64,000 bases of DNA from Siminovitchia thermophila (GCF_016909185.1 NZ_JAFBFH010000015.1:1-64000), one strand, 5' to 3'; counted from the stretch's first letter, positions 1-8,799 are shown. Notes: a model not told the origin generated them from the sequence alone. Numbers and translations are program-made.

Positions 1-115
1 GCGGATAGAGAAAAATACCCGCGGATAGAGAAAAATACCCGCGGATAGAGAAAAATACCCGCGGATAGAGAAAAATACCCGCGGATAGAGAAAAATACCC
101 GCGGATAGAGAAAAA
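1..115. repeat. 20-bp perfect tandem repeat
   Basis: The unit gcggatagagaaaaataccc occurs five times in perfect tandem. A sixth copy breaks off after 15 bases. The tract starts at or before the window edge, so its full length is unknown. It lies just past the stop codon of the leftward NERD-domain gene. No ORF or hairpin accounts for it, and the perfect identity suggests recent slippage or a variable-number repeat. Confidence 0.95.
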
Positions 116-124
116 CAACAAGTG

Positions 125-1138
125 TTATGTAAAGTCCATTCTATATGAGCGATTTTTATAAGTTCCTCTTGATGTCAAGCCCATGCTCTTCATCATTCTG
201 TATGCCGTATCTGAATCCACATGCAGAAAATCGCGGCAATCCCTGTTGGTCAGTTCTCTTCCGATTAATAAAAACCATTCTCTGATCGCCTGTTCGTGCG
301 CCTTAGGATCACGACGTCCGCATTTTTCACAGCGCCAACTTCTTTTGATTTTAACCATTCCAATCATTCCACAGTCAACACAGATTACACCGGTACGAAT
401 AGCGCTTCTGGAAATATTATACATTTCGCAGACGGGCCTAGGAATATGTTGAATGCGGCTGCTCAAAAGAGATTCTGTTAACCATTTGAAAGTTTTTTGA
501 TCAAGCATGGTTTTCTCACGGGGGAGACTTCGCAGGAATGAGGGAACTAAACTGGGGAATAGCACTCTCGTCTTTGTCGGGGCTTTTTCAACAATTTGCT
601 TTGGATATGCTAAAACAACAACACGGTAAAGCGGTATTTGAATTCCGCGATCGCTAAGCCAGAGGCCAAGCAGTTCACTGTTGCGTTCAACTTGTGCAGC
701 AGGGCTTTCAAATCCATCTACCTCGCCTGTTTCACGTGTTCGGATTAGTTGAGGAGGCTTCTCAATGAACTTCAAGCGTCCACTTATATTTTTCACTTCA
801 AAAACAACAGCATAATAGGGGGTAAGAAACAAAGAGTCGATTTGAAAAAGGCTGCATGATTCCAAGGAGAGGTCGTGAATAATGTGGTGAGCAAACGAAA
901 AAGTTTCGTTTCTAAGAACTTCGGCCAACTTTTCTTCTCCAGAGAGGCCAGCTTTCAAGATAACCGCTTTTGTGTCAAGCAAAGGATATACCTCATGGTC
1001 AGGATGCAACCGCTTTAGGGTAAAACGAATGCCTTTCAATAAAAGCGGTTCTTCCCTGTTTTGGACGATTATGGGTTTCCATCTCCATTCGCTAGTCCTT
1101 ATCAGAATCGTACCATAATAAGAAAACGCGTACCACAT
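125..1138 (-). CDS. NERD-domain protein with C-terminal zinc ribbon
   Basis: The N-terminal half matches the nuclease-related (NERD) domain of Bacillus proteins. It has the usual opening (REEPLLLKGIRFTLKRL), then AGLSGEEKL and an acidic-lysine core FEVKNISG. The C-terminal part carries two CxxC pairs (CVDC and CEKC) that should form a zinc ribbon, followed by a helix-turn-helix-like tail. The family is thought to act on DNA, but no substrate is known. The start is uncertain. The first ATG (1138) has no ribosome site and adds about 22 residues. The family's usual first methionine aligns with an ATA codon at 1072-1070, preceded by a GGAGATGG-like ribosome site. It appears monocistronic. Confidence 0.8.
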   Translation of the reverse strand: MWYAFSYYGTILIRTSEWRWKPIIVQNREEPLLLKGIRFTLKRLHPDHEVYPLLDTKAVILKAGLSGEEKLAEVLRNETFSFAHHIIHDLSLESCSLFQIDSLFLTPYYAVVFEVKNISGRLKFIEKPPQLIRTRETGEVDGFESPAAQVERNSELLGLWLSDRGIQIPLYRVVVLAYPKQIVEKAPTKTRVLFPSLVPSFLRSLPREKTMLDQKTFKWLTESLLSSRIQHIPRPVCEMYNISRSAIRTGVICVDCGMIGMVKIKRSWRCEKCGRRDPKAHEQAIREWFLLIGRELTNRDCRDFLHVDSDTAYRMMKSMGLTSRGTYKNRSYRMDFT

Positions 1139-1393
1139 GAAGTAGGAGCTTTACAAAAGTAAAAATCTGTCAGTTTAAATACTCGTAAAAGTTTATTCTT
1201 ATTCTTCGTGGGAAGTTTACGCCGCCGATGCTTCAACGGCGAAAAAAGCCAGCCCTGCGGAACAATGGATATGGCTTCATTAGTGTAACGGCTTACATGA
1301 AAAAATAAATACTTTCAGTATAATAAAAGAAAAAGGTGGAGCTCTTGACAGTCATAGATGGGCAGCTCTATCAAAAAACGGGAGGAAACATGA

Positions 1394-1708
1394 ATGGAGA
1401 TAAAGAATATTGCACCAGAATTGGTATTTAACGAAAAAAAATTTACTCGGAAAAACCTTTTTCAAAAAGGAAAAAGCACGGTCTTTTTGCTGAACTTGTT
1501 GCCCGGCCAGTCTATTCCGCCCCACCCTCACCCCCAATCCAACGTATTTTTATCTGTTATTCAAGGGGAAGGTACATGTACAATCGACAAAAAAAGCTTC
1601 CCAATCACAACACATGATGTCATTCACTGTGAAGATCAAGAAATGCTGTCGATCGAAAATACGAGCAATGGTCCTCTTAGTGTATATGTTGTTATCGCGA
1701 AGGAGTAA
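1394..1708 (+). CDS. small cupin-domain protein
   Basis: This 104-residue protein is a single-domain cupin of the Cupin_2 type. Residues around 35-60 carry the metal-site pattern (HPHPQSN, then GEG), and a second histidine-containing strand (HDVIHCED) follows. Such small beta-barrels bind a metal or small ligand and may be enzymes or sensors. The partner here cannot be read from context. The start is fixed by GGGAGG eight bases upstream of ATG 1394. An overlapping ATG at 1390 is in another frame. It stands alone, with no co-directional gene close by. Confidence 0.85.
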   Translation: MEIKNIAPELVFNEKKFTRKNLFQKGKSTVFLLNLLPGQSIPPHPHPQSNVFLSVIQGEGTCTIDKKSFPITTHDVIHCEDQEMLSIENTSNGPLSVYVVIAKE

Positions 1709-1976
1709 GCATACCCCGTGCTGGACATAGGAGCAAAAACGCCTATAGGATAATGGATTCTCCTATTTATGCCATTATCAGTCTTGTCAACTACAAAACA
1801 ATTATAATAGTACGTAAAATCTCACTCGATTGTTCATAACGGGAAACAAGTAAATGATCAAAATAGCAATGTAAAACAACGAACAGGGGCTTATCCCGTT
1901 ATCAATTAGTATGAAACTTTTTTCCGCCCTTTTCGTATTAGAGAGTATGAAAGGGTGATGACCTATAGAACCTCTC

Positions 1977-2906
1977 TTGGCAATAGAAAACCTTGGTAAA
2001 ACGTTTAAGCAAAATCGTGTTATCCAAAATATTTCCTTTGAGGTACATAAAGGTGAAATTATGGCGGTTTTGGGCCCTAATGGTGCGGGGAAATCTACGA
2101 CGATCCGGAACATAATGGGCATTATGTATCCGGATGAGGGCACGGTCAAGTTTCGTGATTATCCAGCGGGAGAAATACCCCGGCATACGATCGGCTACCT
2201 TCCTGAAGAACGTGGCCTTTACAAAAATGTGAAGGTTATGGACATGATTTTATATTTAGCAGAATTGAAAGATTATCCGCTGAAAAGAGCGAGGGAACGG
2301 GCTTTGCAATATCTGGAAAAATTTGGGCTGCAAGGTAAAGAAAAAGTTCCTGTTGAAGAGTTGTCCAAAGGGATGGGGCAAAAAGTCCAGTTCATCGGAT
2401 CGATTATTCATGAGCCTGACTTGCTTATACTGGATGAGCCGTTTTCTGGACTTGATCCCGTTAGCCAGGAAGTTTTTAAACAGGAAATTAAGGAGCAGGC
2501 AAGAAATGGTACGGCAATTCTCCTATCATCACACCAAATGAATATGGTTGAAGAGGTATGTGATCGGTTATTCATGATCCACCGCGGGCGAAAAGTCATA
2601 TACGGGCCGATTGAAGATGTCAAAAATCAATACGCCAATTTCAAATGTACGATCCGCGGCCATAACGAACCTGCACGACTTGGCAGAATTCCTGACGTAC
2701 AACGCGTTGAAACAAACGGGGACGTGTCTGTCTTGTATTTAACCCGAGATGTACATATCCCTGGCTGGATCAAACATCTTCCCGAAGAGCTCCATATACA
2801 AGAGCTGTCCATTGACCGAGTCTCTCTCCATGAAATTTTTATTGATATTGCAACCGATAATCATACTTTGTCAAGCAGTGGAGAAGGAGGCGGAGTCGGT
2901 GCGTAA
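1977..2906 (+). CDS. ABC-2 exporter ATP-binding protein, NatA/YhaQ-like
   Basis: This is the ATPase of a two-gene ABC exporter. Walker A (GPNGAGKST) lies near residue 36, the signature (LSKGMGQ) near 127, and Walker B (LLILDEPFSGLD) near 150, followed by the switch histidine (LSSHQM). A C-terminal extension of about 90 residues resembles that of NatA/YhaQ. It overlaps the permease gene by 8 bp, so the two are translationally coupled. The start is doubtful. TTG 1977 lacks a close ribosome site. A well-placed ATG at 1958, next to AAGGGTG, is out of frame by one base, which hints at a small frameshift or an unusual initiation site. Confidence 0.85.
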   Translation: MAIENLGKTFKQNRVIQNISFEVHKGEIMAVLGPNGAGKSTTIRNIMGIMYPDEGTVKFRDYPAGEIPRHTIGYLPEERGLYKNVKVMDMILYLAELKDYPLKRARERALQYLEKFGLQGKEKVPVEELSKGMGQKVQFIGSIIHEPDLLILDEPFSGLDPVSQEVFKQEIKEQARNGTAILLSSHQMNMVEEVCDRLFMIHRGRKVIYGPIEDVKNQYANFKCTIRGHNEPARLGRIPDVQRVETNGDVSVLYLTRDVHIPGWIKHLPEELHIQELSIDRVSLHEIFIDIATDNHTLSSSGEGGGVGA

Positions 2907-4149
2907 CAGCTGGAAAGTAGCTAAATGGGAAATTAAAAGAAATATGAAAAACAAATCATTTGTCATATCCTTGTTATTGACCCCACTTTTATTTGCGTTT
3001 TTCTTTTTTGTTCCTTCCTTATTTAACGATAATGATGGCGATGATGCGGCGGAAAATACGGTTAAAGTATACGTACACGATGAATTGAACGTATTTACTC
3101 AAATCAAGGAGGCGGCATCTGCGCAAGAACTTAACCATTGGCACCTGATAAAAACGGCAAAAGATGAAGAGACGATCAGAAAGCAAATTGCGAAATCGGA
3201 TGAACAAGCCGTGTTCCTTCCTTTGACAGAACAAGCCATGGCTCAAGCGCATGTTCCCGTTTACATAAACGATCATGTGTATGAGGAGTTTATATACGAG
3301 GTATCCGTGATCGAAAATGTTCTTCGCCAACTGCAAATCGAAAAGCTTGACTTGACGGAGGAGCAAAAAACGGTTGTCTCGCAAGGGATCACATTAGAAC
3401 CGGTCACTGAAAAGATATCGGCTGAAAAGACACCAGCCAATGAAAGTGGCGCGGACGCCGATCCGCTTAAACGAATTATACCGGGCATCTTCTCCGGCGT
3501 AATCTTGTTTTCCATTGTGATGACCGGCATGATGATTTTTACTTCAGCCTCTCAGGAGAAGAAGGAAAAGGTCGCGGAAATCATCTTATCCTCAGTAACA
3601 CCAGGGGATTTAATGCAAGGAAAAATTATCGGTTATTTTGTGTTGGGGATTACACAAGTCACTGTGTGGATTGCCTTTGCCATCCCGCTCGTTATTTGGA
3701 AAATCGATATCCCTCTTTTTAAATATTTGCTCGTACCTGAACTGCCGCTTTTGTTATTTATCGCAGTGGCGGGCTACTTACTATTCGCAGCCATTTTTGT
3801 CGGTATTGGGGCTACGGTTGAAGATATGACGGCGACTAGCAATTTTCAGGGTATGGTCATGATGCTGCCATTTTTGCCGCTCATTTTTATCGGTCCCATT
3901 TTGAGCGATCCAAGTGGAACAATGGCTATGATCGGTTCGTTTATACCGTTTACAGCACCCGGTGTCTTGCTGATACGGTTATCACTATTGGAAACATGGC
4001 CCTGGATGGAAATTGTCCTTGCTCTCATCGTGCTTACCGCCAGCATTTGGCTCATGATGAAGCTGGCGGGAAAAGTTTTTAAAGTTGGCATTTTAATGTA
4101 CGGAAAAAATGCAACACCGAAAGAAATTTGGAAATGGATACGAACATAA
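2899..4149 (+). CDS. ABC-2 exporter permease, NatB/YhaP-like
   Basis: This 416-residue membrane protein belongs to the NatB/YhaP group of ABC-2 permeases. One N-terminal membrane segment (residues about 20-40) is followed by a large extracytoplasmic domain of roughly 150 residues. A block of five or six segments then begins at RIIPGIFSGVILF. The GTG start (2899) has a GGAGG ribosome site and overlaps the ATPase stop by 8 bp. The NatAB family exports Na+ or toxic compounds; the substrate here is unknown. The permease is much better preserved at its start than the upstream ATPase. Confidence 0.88.
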   Translation: MRNSWKVAKWEIKRNMKNKSFVISLLLTPLLFAFFFFVPSLFNDNDGDDAAENTVKVYVHDELNVFTQIKEAASAQELNHWHLIKTAKDEETIRKQIAKSDEQAVFLPLTEQAMAQAHVPVYINDHVYEEFIYEVSVIENVLRQLQIEKLDLTEEQKTVVSQGITLEPVTEKISAEKTPANESGADADPLKRIIPGIFSGVILFSIVMTGMMIFTSASQEKKEKVAEIILSSVTPGDLMQGKIIGYFVLGITQVTVWIAFAIPLVIWKIDIPLFKYLLVPELPLLLFIAVAGYLLFAAIFVGIGATVEDMTATSNFQGMVMMLPFLPLIFIGPILSDPSGTMAMIGSFIPFTAPGVLLIRLSLLETWPWMEIVLALIVLTASIWLMMKLAGKVFKVGILMYGKNATPKEIWKWIRT

Positions 4150-4220
4150 AAAATTGCTGCGGAAATACCTGTTATTGATGGCTGAATAGAGGAAGAGTTT
4201 TCGGTTATGAATAAAAAGAC

Positions 4221-4672
4221 AGAAGAGACTGGGACATAAGCAAATACGAAATAGCAAAAACCGAACAATCCATTTAAAATTGTTCGGTTTATTTGTGTTA
4301 AAAAAATCCCTATCATCGCTACGTCAAAATATTTCGCTTTCCGCGGGCACGGCTTCAGCTTCCTCAGAAAGCAAAGATCGCTTTCCTGCGGGATCTTCAG
4401 CTCGAGCTATTCCCGCAGGAGTCTACATATTTTGACTACGCTAAAAGCTTGCGTATTATACACTAGGACAACTTATACCGTATGTAAGGTGCCGTAAGAC
4501 TCCCACTTCAAGACCTGAGTTAATACAAAAGGAGTGGGAGCAAACGGCACCTAAATGCCCGATTCGTTCAACTAACATTCAGTAGGAGATGGAAGAAAAC
4601 TCCTACTGAATGAAGTTTCACTTTATTGTTCTTTTTTTAATCAGCTGATTTTGTTGTGTCCCAGTCTCTTCT
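4221..4672. repeat. palindrome-rich MITE-like element with terminal inverted repeats
   Basis: The ends are near-perfect inverted copies: AGAAGAGACTGGGACATAA at 4221-4239 and its complement at 4653-4671, 18 of 19 matching. Inside lie a 12-bp hairpin (4258-4269 with 4279-4290), a cruciform region with GTCAAAATAT arms (4323-4332 with 4427-4436) around repeated TTTCC-GCGGG blocks, a nested pair (AGGTGCCGT and CTCCCACT, 4487-4552) and a 13-bp hairpin (4576-4588 with 4600-4612). There is no transposase. Similar GACTGGGACA and CCGCAGGAAAGCG motifs recur in Bacillus intergenic repeats. It fills the space between the exporter and the sortase. Confidence 0.75.
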
Positions 4673-4734
4673 TTTACGTTGATATATCAGTTATAATAAA
4701 ATATATCAAGCCTTCATTTAGGAGGGATTCCCAC

Positions 4735-5301
4735 TTGAAAGTTATCGGAAATTTACTGCTTATCGCAGGGGTTGTGCTGTTGGCGGTTTTTGGTTACCAA
4801 CTATTTCAGCACAATCAGTCACAAAAGGAATCTTTGGTTGAAGCAAAAGAGAGGATTCAAAACTCCCCGAAAGATACGGATCAAGCATTGAGAGACTTTA
4901 AAGCGAAGTACGGTGAAGCTTTTGCCACATTGGAGATACCTAAGCTGGGAAAAACGTTACCGGTAGTTGAAGGGACAGACCCTGACGCTTTGGAAAAAGG
5001 GGTGGGTCATTTATCCGAGTCCGTCTATCCTGGGCAAGGGGAACAAATCCTTTTATCAGGGCATCGTGATACTGTCTTTCGCAAGTTTGGGGAAATAGAA
5101 ATTGGAGATCGGTTTGTTTTGACGATGCCATACGGCTCCTACACGTATGAAATCCGGGAAACGGAAATCGTTCCGGAAGATGACACGACCGTCATACGAG
5201 AAATGGGGGAAGAGGTGCTCGTCGTAACGACCTGTTATCCATTTAGCTACATAGGGGATGCGCCAGATCGGTTTGTGACATACGCTTATCCAGTTAAATG
5301 A
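4735..5301 (+). CDS. class D sortase
   Basis: This 188-residue transpeptidase is anchored by one N-terminal membrane helix (residues about 5-20). It carries the sortase triad: His110 (LLSGHRDT), Cys167 (VTTCYPF) and Arg179 (APDRF). The TTCYPF-x-APDR arrangement is typical of class D enzymes of Bacillus such as YhcS, which attach LPxTG-like surface proteins to the wall. No substrate protein with a sorting signal lies in the window. The TTG start at 4735 follows GGAGGG at good spacing. An upstream in-frame start would run back into the palindromic element, so it was rejected. Confidence 0.9.
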   Translation: MKVIGNLLLIAGVVLLAVFGYQLFQHNQSQKESLVEAKERIQNSPKDTDQALRDFKAKYGEAFATLEIPKLGKTLPVVEGTDPDALEKGVGHLSESVYPGQGEQILLSGHRDTVFRKFGEIEIGDRFVLTMPYGSYTYEIRETEIVPEDDTTVIREMGEEVLVVTTCYPFSYIGDAPDRFVTYAYPVK

Positions 5302-5628
5302 TGGGTCCTGTCCAGAAGCTGTACAACCTTGTTAAAGATTAAAAAGCTGGATTCACTAAGGAAAAATGTACGGTGGCATATTAAACAATATGTCACTTAT
5401 TTTTATTGAATTGTGAGACGAAGGAATATTTTGGATAACATGTTTAAAACTCAAAATGATTAATCGCTAAAAGTAATGAACTACAAATATGCAGGTGTTT
5501 GTGTGCTCAGTGGTATCACAAATTCGGAATACCCAAAAGGCATGGGCCCCGATTCAATAGCGGGTCCATGCCTAATCTGGCGCCTAAAAAATAAATGGGC
5601 ATTTCAAAATTGATTTGAGGCGTTCTGG
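5302..5628. other. gene-free interval between convergent genes
   Basis: This AT-rich stretch separates the sortase from the MerR gene. Apart from the terminator hairpin at 5539-5572 it shows no credible ORF, RNA gene or repeat. Confidence 0.6.
5539..5572 (-). terminator. terminator of the MerR-family gene
   Basis: GGCATGG-CCCG arms pair with CGGG-CCATGCC. Read on the minus strand, the hairpin is followed by TTTT, which fits termination of the leftward regulator gene. Confidence 0.65.
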
Positions 5629-6369
5629 TTATTTATTTTGATCCGCATAGACAGCCATGGCATCACGCATGAATTTTGCCAGTCCGTCGCCAAATTGGTC
5701 AATATTTTTTGTGAAGCGTGCATCGGCGACATACATTTCTCCCAAGCCCCTAAACGCTTCCAGCGAATAACTTCCCGCACTCCTGTTTAAAAAGGTAAAC
5801 CATTCAGCGATCGCAGCCTGCGCCTCTTTTGATTCAGGCGAGCCGTCTTTCAAGTGCGCAAGCTTTCGGTAAATTTCATTCATCTCCTCGCCCATTTGCT
5901 TTCGCTCCTCTTCGGATATTTCAGCCAATTTTGCATTGGATTGATCGATTGCTTCGTCTCCCCATCGCCGGCGTGCTTCTTGTTCGTATGGATTTTGCCT
6001 GAAGTCAAAGCCTGCAAATTTCTCTTTATTGGACATTTCAATCTCTCCTTGTTCGTGTTTGATGGTCTTTTCGATCAAACCGATCATTTTGTCAAGGCGC
6101 TCCCGTTCTTCCAGCAAGCATTTTTTCTGAAGTTGAAGGGCTTCGCACTTGTCGAAGGAAGGACTATGGATGATTTCCTTTATTTTTTTCAAAGAAAAGC
6201 CGAGTTCTTTAAAAAACAAGATTTGTTGAAGCTTCCCCAGATCTTCATCGGAATATAGCCGATAACCGGCCGCCGTTTTTTGAGAAGGCGCCAATAAACC
6301 AATTGCATCGTAGTGATGAAGCGTTCGTACGCTGATTCCCGCTAGTTCTGCAACTTCTTTTACCTTCAT
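5629..6369 (-). CDS. MerR-family activator with TipA-S domain (Mta/TipAL-like)
   Basis: Residues 1-70 form a MerR winged helix (VAELAGISVRTLHHYDAIGLL, then GYRLY). A coiled linker follows, and then a TipA-S ligand-binding domain of about 120 residues (QNPYEQEARRRWGDEAI; FRGLGEMYVADARFT). This is the architecture of B. subtilis Mta and Streptomyces TipAL, global activators of multidrug efflux genes that trap thiopeptide-like or other hydrophobic compounds. ATG 6369 is preferred because the GGGAGG ribosome site lies within the longer TTG-initiated reading frame. Its own promoter has the 19-bp spacer typical of MerR targets, so it is probably autoregulated. No efflux gene is adjacent. Confidence 0.92.
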   Translation of the reverse strand: MKVKEVAELAGISVRTLHHYDAIGLLAPSQKTAAGYRLYSDEDLGKLQQILFFKELGFSLKKIKEIIHSPSFDKCEALQLQKKCLLEERERLDKMIGLIEKTIKHEQGEIEMSNKEKFAGFDFRQNPYEQEARRRWGDEAIDQSNAKLAEISEEERKQMGEEMNEIYRKLAHLKDGSPESKEAQAAIAEWFTFLNRSAGSYSLEAFRGLGEMYVADARFTKNIDQFGDGLAKFMRDAMAVYADQNK

Positions 6370-6394
6370 TCCAAAAGAACCTCCCTTCAAACAG

Positions 6395-6425
6395 AATATA
6401 AAGGATCACGCAACGTGAGAGTCAA
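6395..6425 (-). promoter_or_regulatory. MerR-type promoter with 19-bp spacer and operator
   Basis: On the minus strand TTGACT (-35, 6425-6420) and TATATT (-10, 6400-6395) are separated by exactly 19 bp. The spacer holds the perfect inverted repeat TCACGcaaCGTGA (6406-6418). Overlong spacers bridged by a dyad are the hallmark of promoters that MerR proteins untwist, here that of the MerR gene itself. Confidence 0.85.
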
Positions 6426-6606
6426 TACTTTTTTTAAAAATTGTGTCCAGTTTAAAAGTGGGGGATCAACTGCCAGTAAAAGTCCGACTCGTCAGGTCGA
6501 CAGGACATGAAAAAACTTCGGCAACGGTTGTTTTTTAAGGATGTCGACACCAGAGGCCTGCGCAGTACAGGACAGGATGTATGGTACCCAAGTGAAGCGA
6601 CAGGAC

Positions 6607-6718
6607 CAGGAAAAGCATTGATCGCATTGTCGGTTCGCGAAGACAGCAGGAAAAGCATTGATCGCATTGTCGGTTCGCGAAGAAAACAGGAAAAGCACCA
6701 TCGCATCGTCGGTTCAGC
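6607..6718. repeat. 40-bp tandem repeat, two perfect-core copies and one degenerate
   Basis: The unit starts caggaaaagcattgatcgca and has a 40-bp period (6607-6646, 6647-6686), with a diverged third copy from 6687. A second element, cggttgttttttaaggatg (from about 6526), recurs in altered form near 6717. The 6370-6817 interval holds no convincing gene, only these repeats and the MerR promoter. Reading frames through the repeats look non-biological. Confidence 0.8.
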
Positions 6719-6817
6719 GGTTGTTTTTTCGAGGATGACGCTGCCTGAGCTGATCTTAAGGCTCGGGGGGGAACGGAGGTTCTCAGCCACCATAGCTCTG
6801 GTTACCCCCGCTTCACT

Positions 6818-8230
6818 TTATCTATAAAAAGGAAGCCAAGCTTCATGAAGCCGTTCGATTCCTTCTTGTATTTCCTCGATCGACAACCCGCCAAATCCAA
6901 GGAGAATAAGTGGGGTTTCTTCTTTTTGCTTATACACCCAATTATTCGTTGTGCTGTAGACTTGGACACCGGATGTTTTAGCAATATGAACTAATTCATC
7001 AGCCGTTTTATCGCTGTTTATTTTTATGACAACGTGGAGTCCGGCATTTTGGCCTGTCACGTGTACGGAACCGTTCATCACATGGTGAATCGTTTGTAGC
7101 AGGATGTCGTGCTTTTTTTGGTAAATTTTTTTCATTCTGCGAAGATGGCGTTCCCACTCCCCGCTTTCCATGAATAATTGTAATGTTTTTTGGTGCAGTC
7201 TGGAAACAGTTTGGTCGTAGCCTTGATAACTGTGCTGATACAAGGTCAGCAACCGTTCGGGCAAAACGGCATAACTCATTCGAACGGCAGGCATCAGCGA
7301 TTTGGAAAATGTCCCCACATAAACGACATTGCCGTTTACATCCAGACCTTGCAATGAAGGAATCGGTTTTCCATGGTAGCGAAATTCGCCATCATAGTCA
7401 TCTTCAATAATTAAACCACCATTTTCCTCTGCCCATTTTAACAGCTTCATCCGCTTGGCAACCGGCATCACCATGCCGAGCGGAAACTGATGGGATGGTG
7501 TAATATACACAACTTTTGCGCCGCTTTTGTGTAATTCATCCACGTTTAGCCCATCTTCTTCCAGAGGTATCGGGATGACTTGAAAACCCAACAGTTGAAA
7601 CACATGGCGCACGCCTTCATAACCCGGTTCTTCCATGGCTACTTTTTGTTCTTCATGTCCGATCAGATGGCATAACAATCTGGCAAGCGTTTGGGTACCG
7701 GCACCAAGCACAAGTTGATCGGCCAAACAATTTACCGCCCGCGATTGGCGGAGGTAACTGCTGATGGCAATCCGAAGTTCTAGTTCCCCTTGACGATCCC
7801 CATAAAAAAGGAGTTCTTTCGGATCGGAAAGCATCGTTTGATTGAGGGATGTTTTCCACTTTTGAAAAGGAAAATGATCAACATCGATATGGGACATATA
7901 AAAGTCATAAACAATCTCGGTTTCTTCAGAAGGGGAAGGAATCGGTTGTTCTGATGAACCGAATATGTGCCCGAAGGGCTGGCTCTCCATTTCCACAACG
8001 TAAAATCCGCTCCGTTCTTTACTTTCTATATAACCTTCTGCGAGGAGCTGTTGATAGGCCCATTGAATCGTTGTTTTGCTGATATGAAGATCGCCCGCAA
8101 GCTGTCGAATCGATGGCAGGCGTTTGAACGAAGGGATTCTTCCCGACCGTATTTCTTCTTTAAAATATTGATAAAGCTGGATATATAACGGCTTTTTTAG
8201 GTGCTTGTCCAATTTGGGGATGATATTCAT
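6818..8230 (-). CDS. MocR-family GntR regulator with aminotransferase domain
   Basis: An N-terminal GntR winged helix (residues about 10-75; PSIRQLAGDLHISKTTIQWAY) is joined to a type I aminotransferase fold. The PLP lysine is Lys310 in GTFSKSL, and DDYDGEFRY precedes it. MocR proteins such as GabR and PdxR sense PLP or amino-donor substrates and usually control the gene facing them, here the acetyltransferase at 8349. ATG 8230 lies nine bases from GGGAG. ATG 8236, two codons upstream, is only three bases away and less likely. The length is typical of the family. Confidence 0.9.
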   Translation of the reverse strand: MNIIPKLDKHLKKPLYIQLYQYFKEEIRSGRIPSFKRLPSIRQLAGDLHISKTTIQWAYQQLLAEGYIESKERSGFYVVEMESQPFGHIFGSSEQPIPSPSEETEIVYDFYMSHIDVDHFPFQKWKTSLNQTMLSDPKELLFYGDRQGELELRIAISSYLRQSRAVNCLADQLVLGAGTQTLARLLCHLIGHEEQKVAMEEPGYEGVRHVFQLLGFQVIPIPLEEDGLNVDELHKSGAKVVYITPSHQFPLGMVMPVAKRMKLLKWAEENGGLIIEDDYDGEFRYHGKPIPSLQGLDVNGNVVYVGTFSKSLMPAVRMSYAVLPERLLTLYQHSYQGYDQTVSRLHQKTLQLFMESGEWERHLRRMKKIYQKKHDILLQTIHHVMNGSVHVTGQNAGLHVVIKINSDKTADELVHIAKTSGVQVYSTTNNWVYKQKEETPLILLGFGGLSIEEIQEGIERLHEAWLPFYR

Positions 8231-8348
8231 GCTCATTCTCTCCCATCTGTACTGGTCAAATGATATGATTCTGTATCTTTTTTAGTAGTCAGTTGTCTTT
8301 ATAATAAACGAAAGGATTAAATTTTTATATATATGGGAGGGATTTTAC

Positions 8349-8792
8349 ATGACTATTGAAGTGAGGCCGGCAGAACAAAAGGACAGAGAGCAAATGAATG
8401 TATTGATGTATGAGTATATTGTGGACTTTTATAAAAGGGAAAAGCCGCCTGTCAAAAAAGTGGACCATATTTTTGACTTATTGCTTCAAAAAGAAGAAGG
8501 GATTCAGTTTGTGGCTGATAGCGAGGGAGAATTGCTTGGATTTGCAACATTGTATTTTACATACAGTACAACGAAGGCAGATCGAATCACGGTTATGAAT
8601 GACCTTTATGTCGTCGAGAAAGCCAGGGGCGAGGGTGTCGCGCAAAAGTTATTCAAAGCATGTGAACATTATTCGAAAAGCAATGGTTATGTCCATATGT
8701 CTTGGATAACAGCTACTGATAATGATCGTGCTAAGCGCTTTTATGAAAAAATGGGCGGTGTACGTGGCGACTGGATCAATTACACGATTTAA
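8349..8792 (+). CDS. GNAT-family N-acetyltransferase
   Basis: This 147-residue GNAT enzyme has the acetyl-CoA loop in VVEKARGEGVAQKLF (about residues 90-105) and a C-terminal RFYEKMGG motif. It starts at ATG 8349 behind GGGAGGGA. It faces the MocR-type regulator, and genes in this position are the usual MocR targets, so control by that protein is likely. The acceptor is probably an amine or amino acid, but it is not identifiable. A TATAAT box at 8300-8305 could serve as its -10 element. Confidence 0.87.
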   Translation: MTIEVRPAEQKDREQMNVLMYEYIVDFYKREKPPVKKVDHIFDLLLQKEEGIQFVADSEGELLGFATLYFTYSTTKADRITVMNDLYVVEKARGEGVAQKLFKACEHYSKSNGYVHMSWITATDNDRAKRFYEKMGGVRGDWINYTI

Positions 8793-8799
8793 TATATTC

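Noticed and set aside
6452-6793. Overlapping frames through the 40-bp repeats
   Set aside because: The predicted peptides only mirror the DNA repeat, and both strands are open, so they are artefacts of the repeat.
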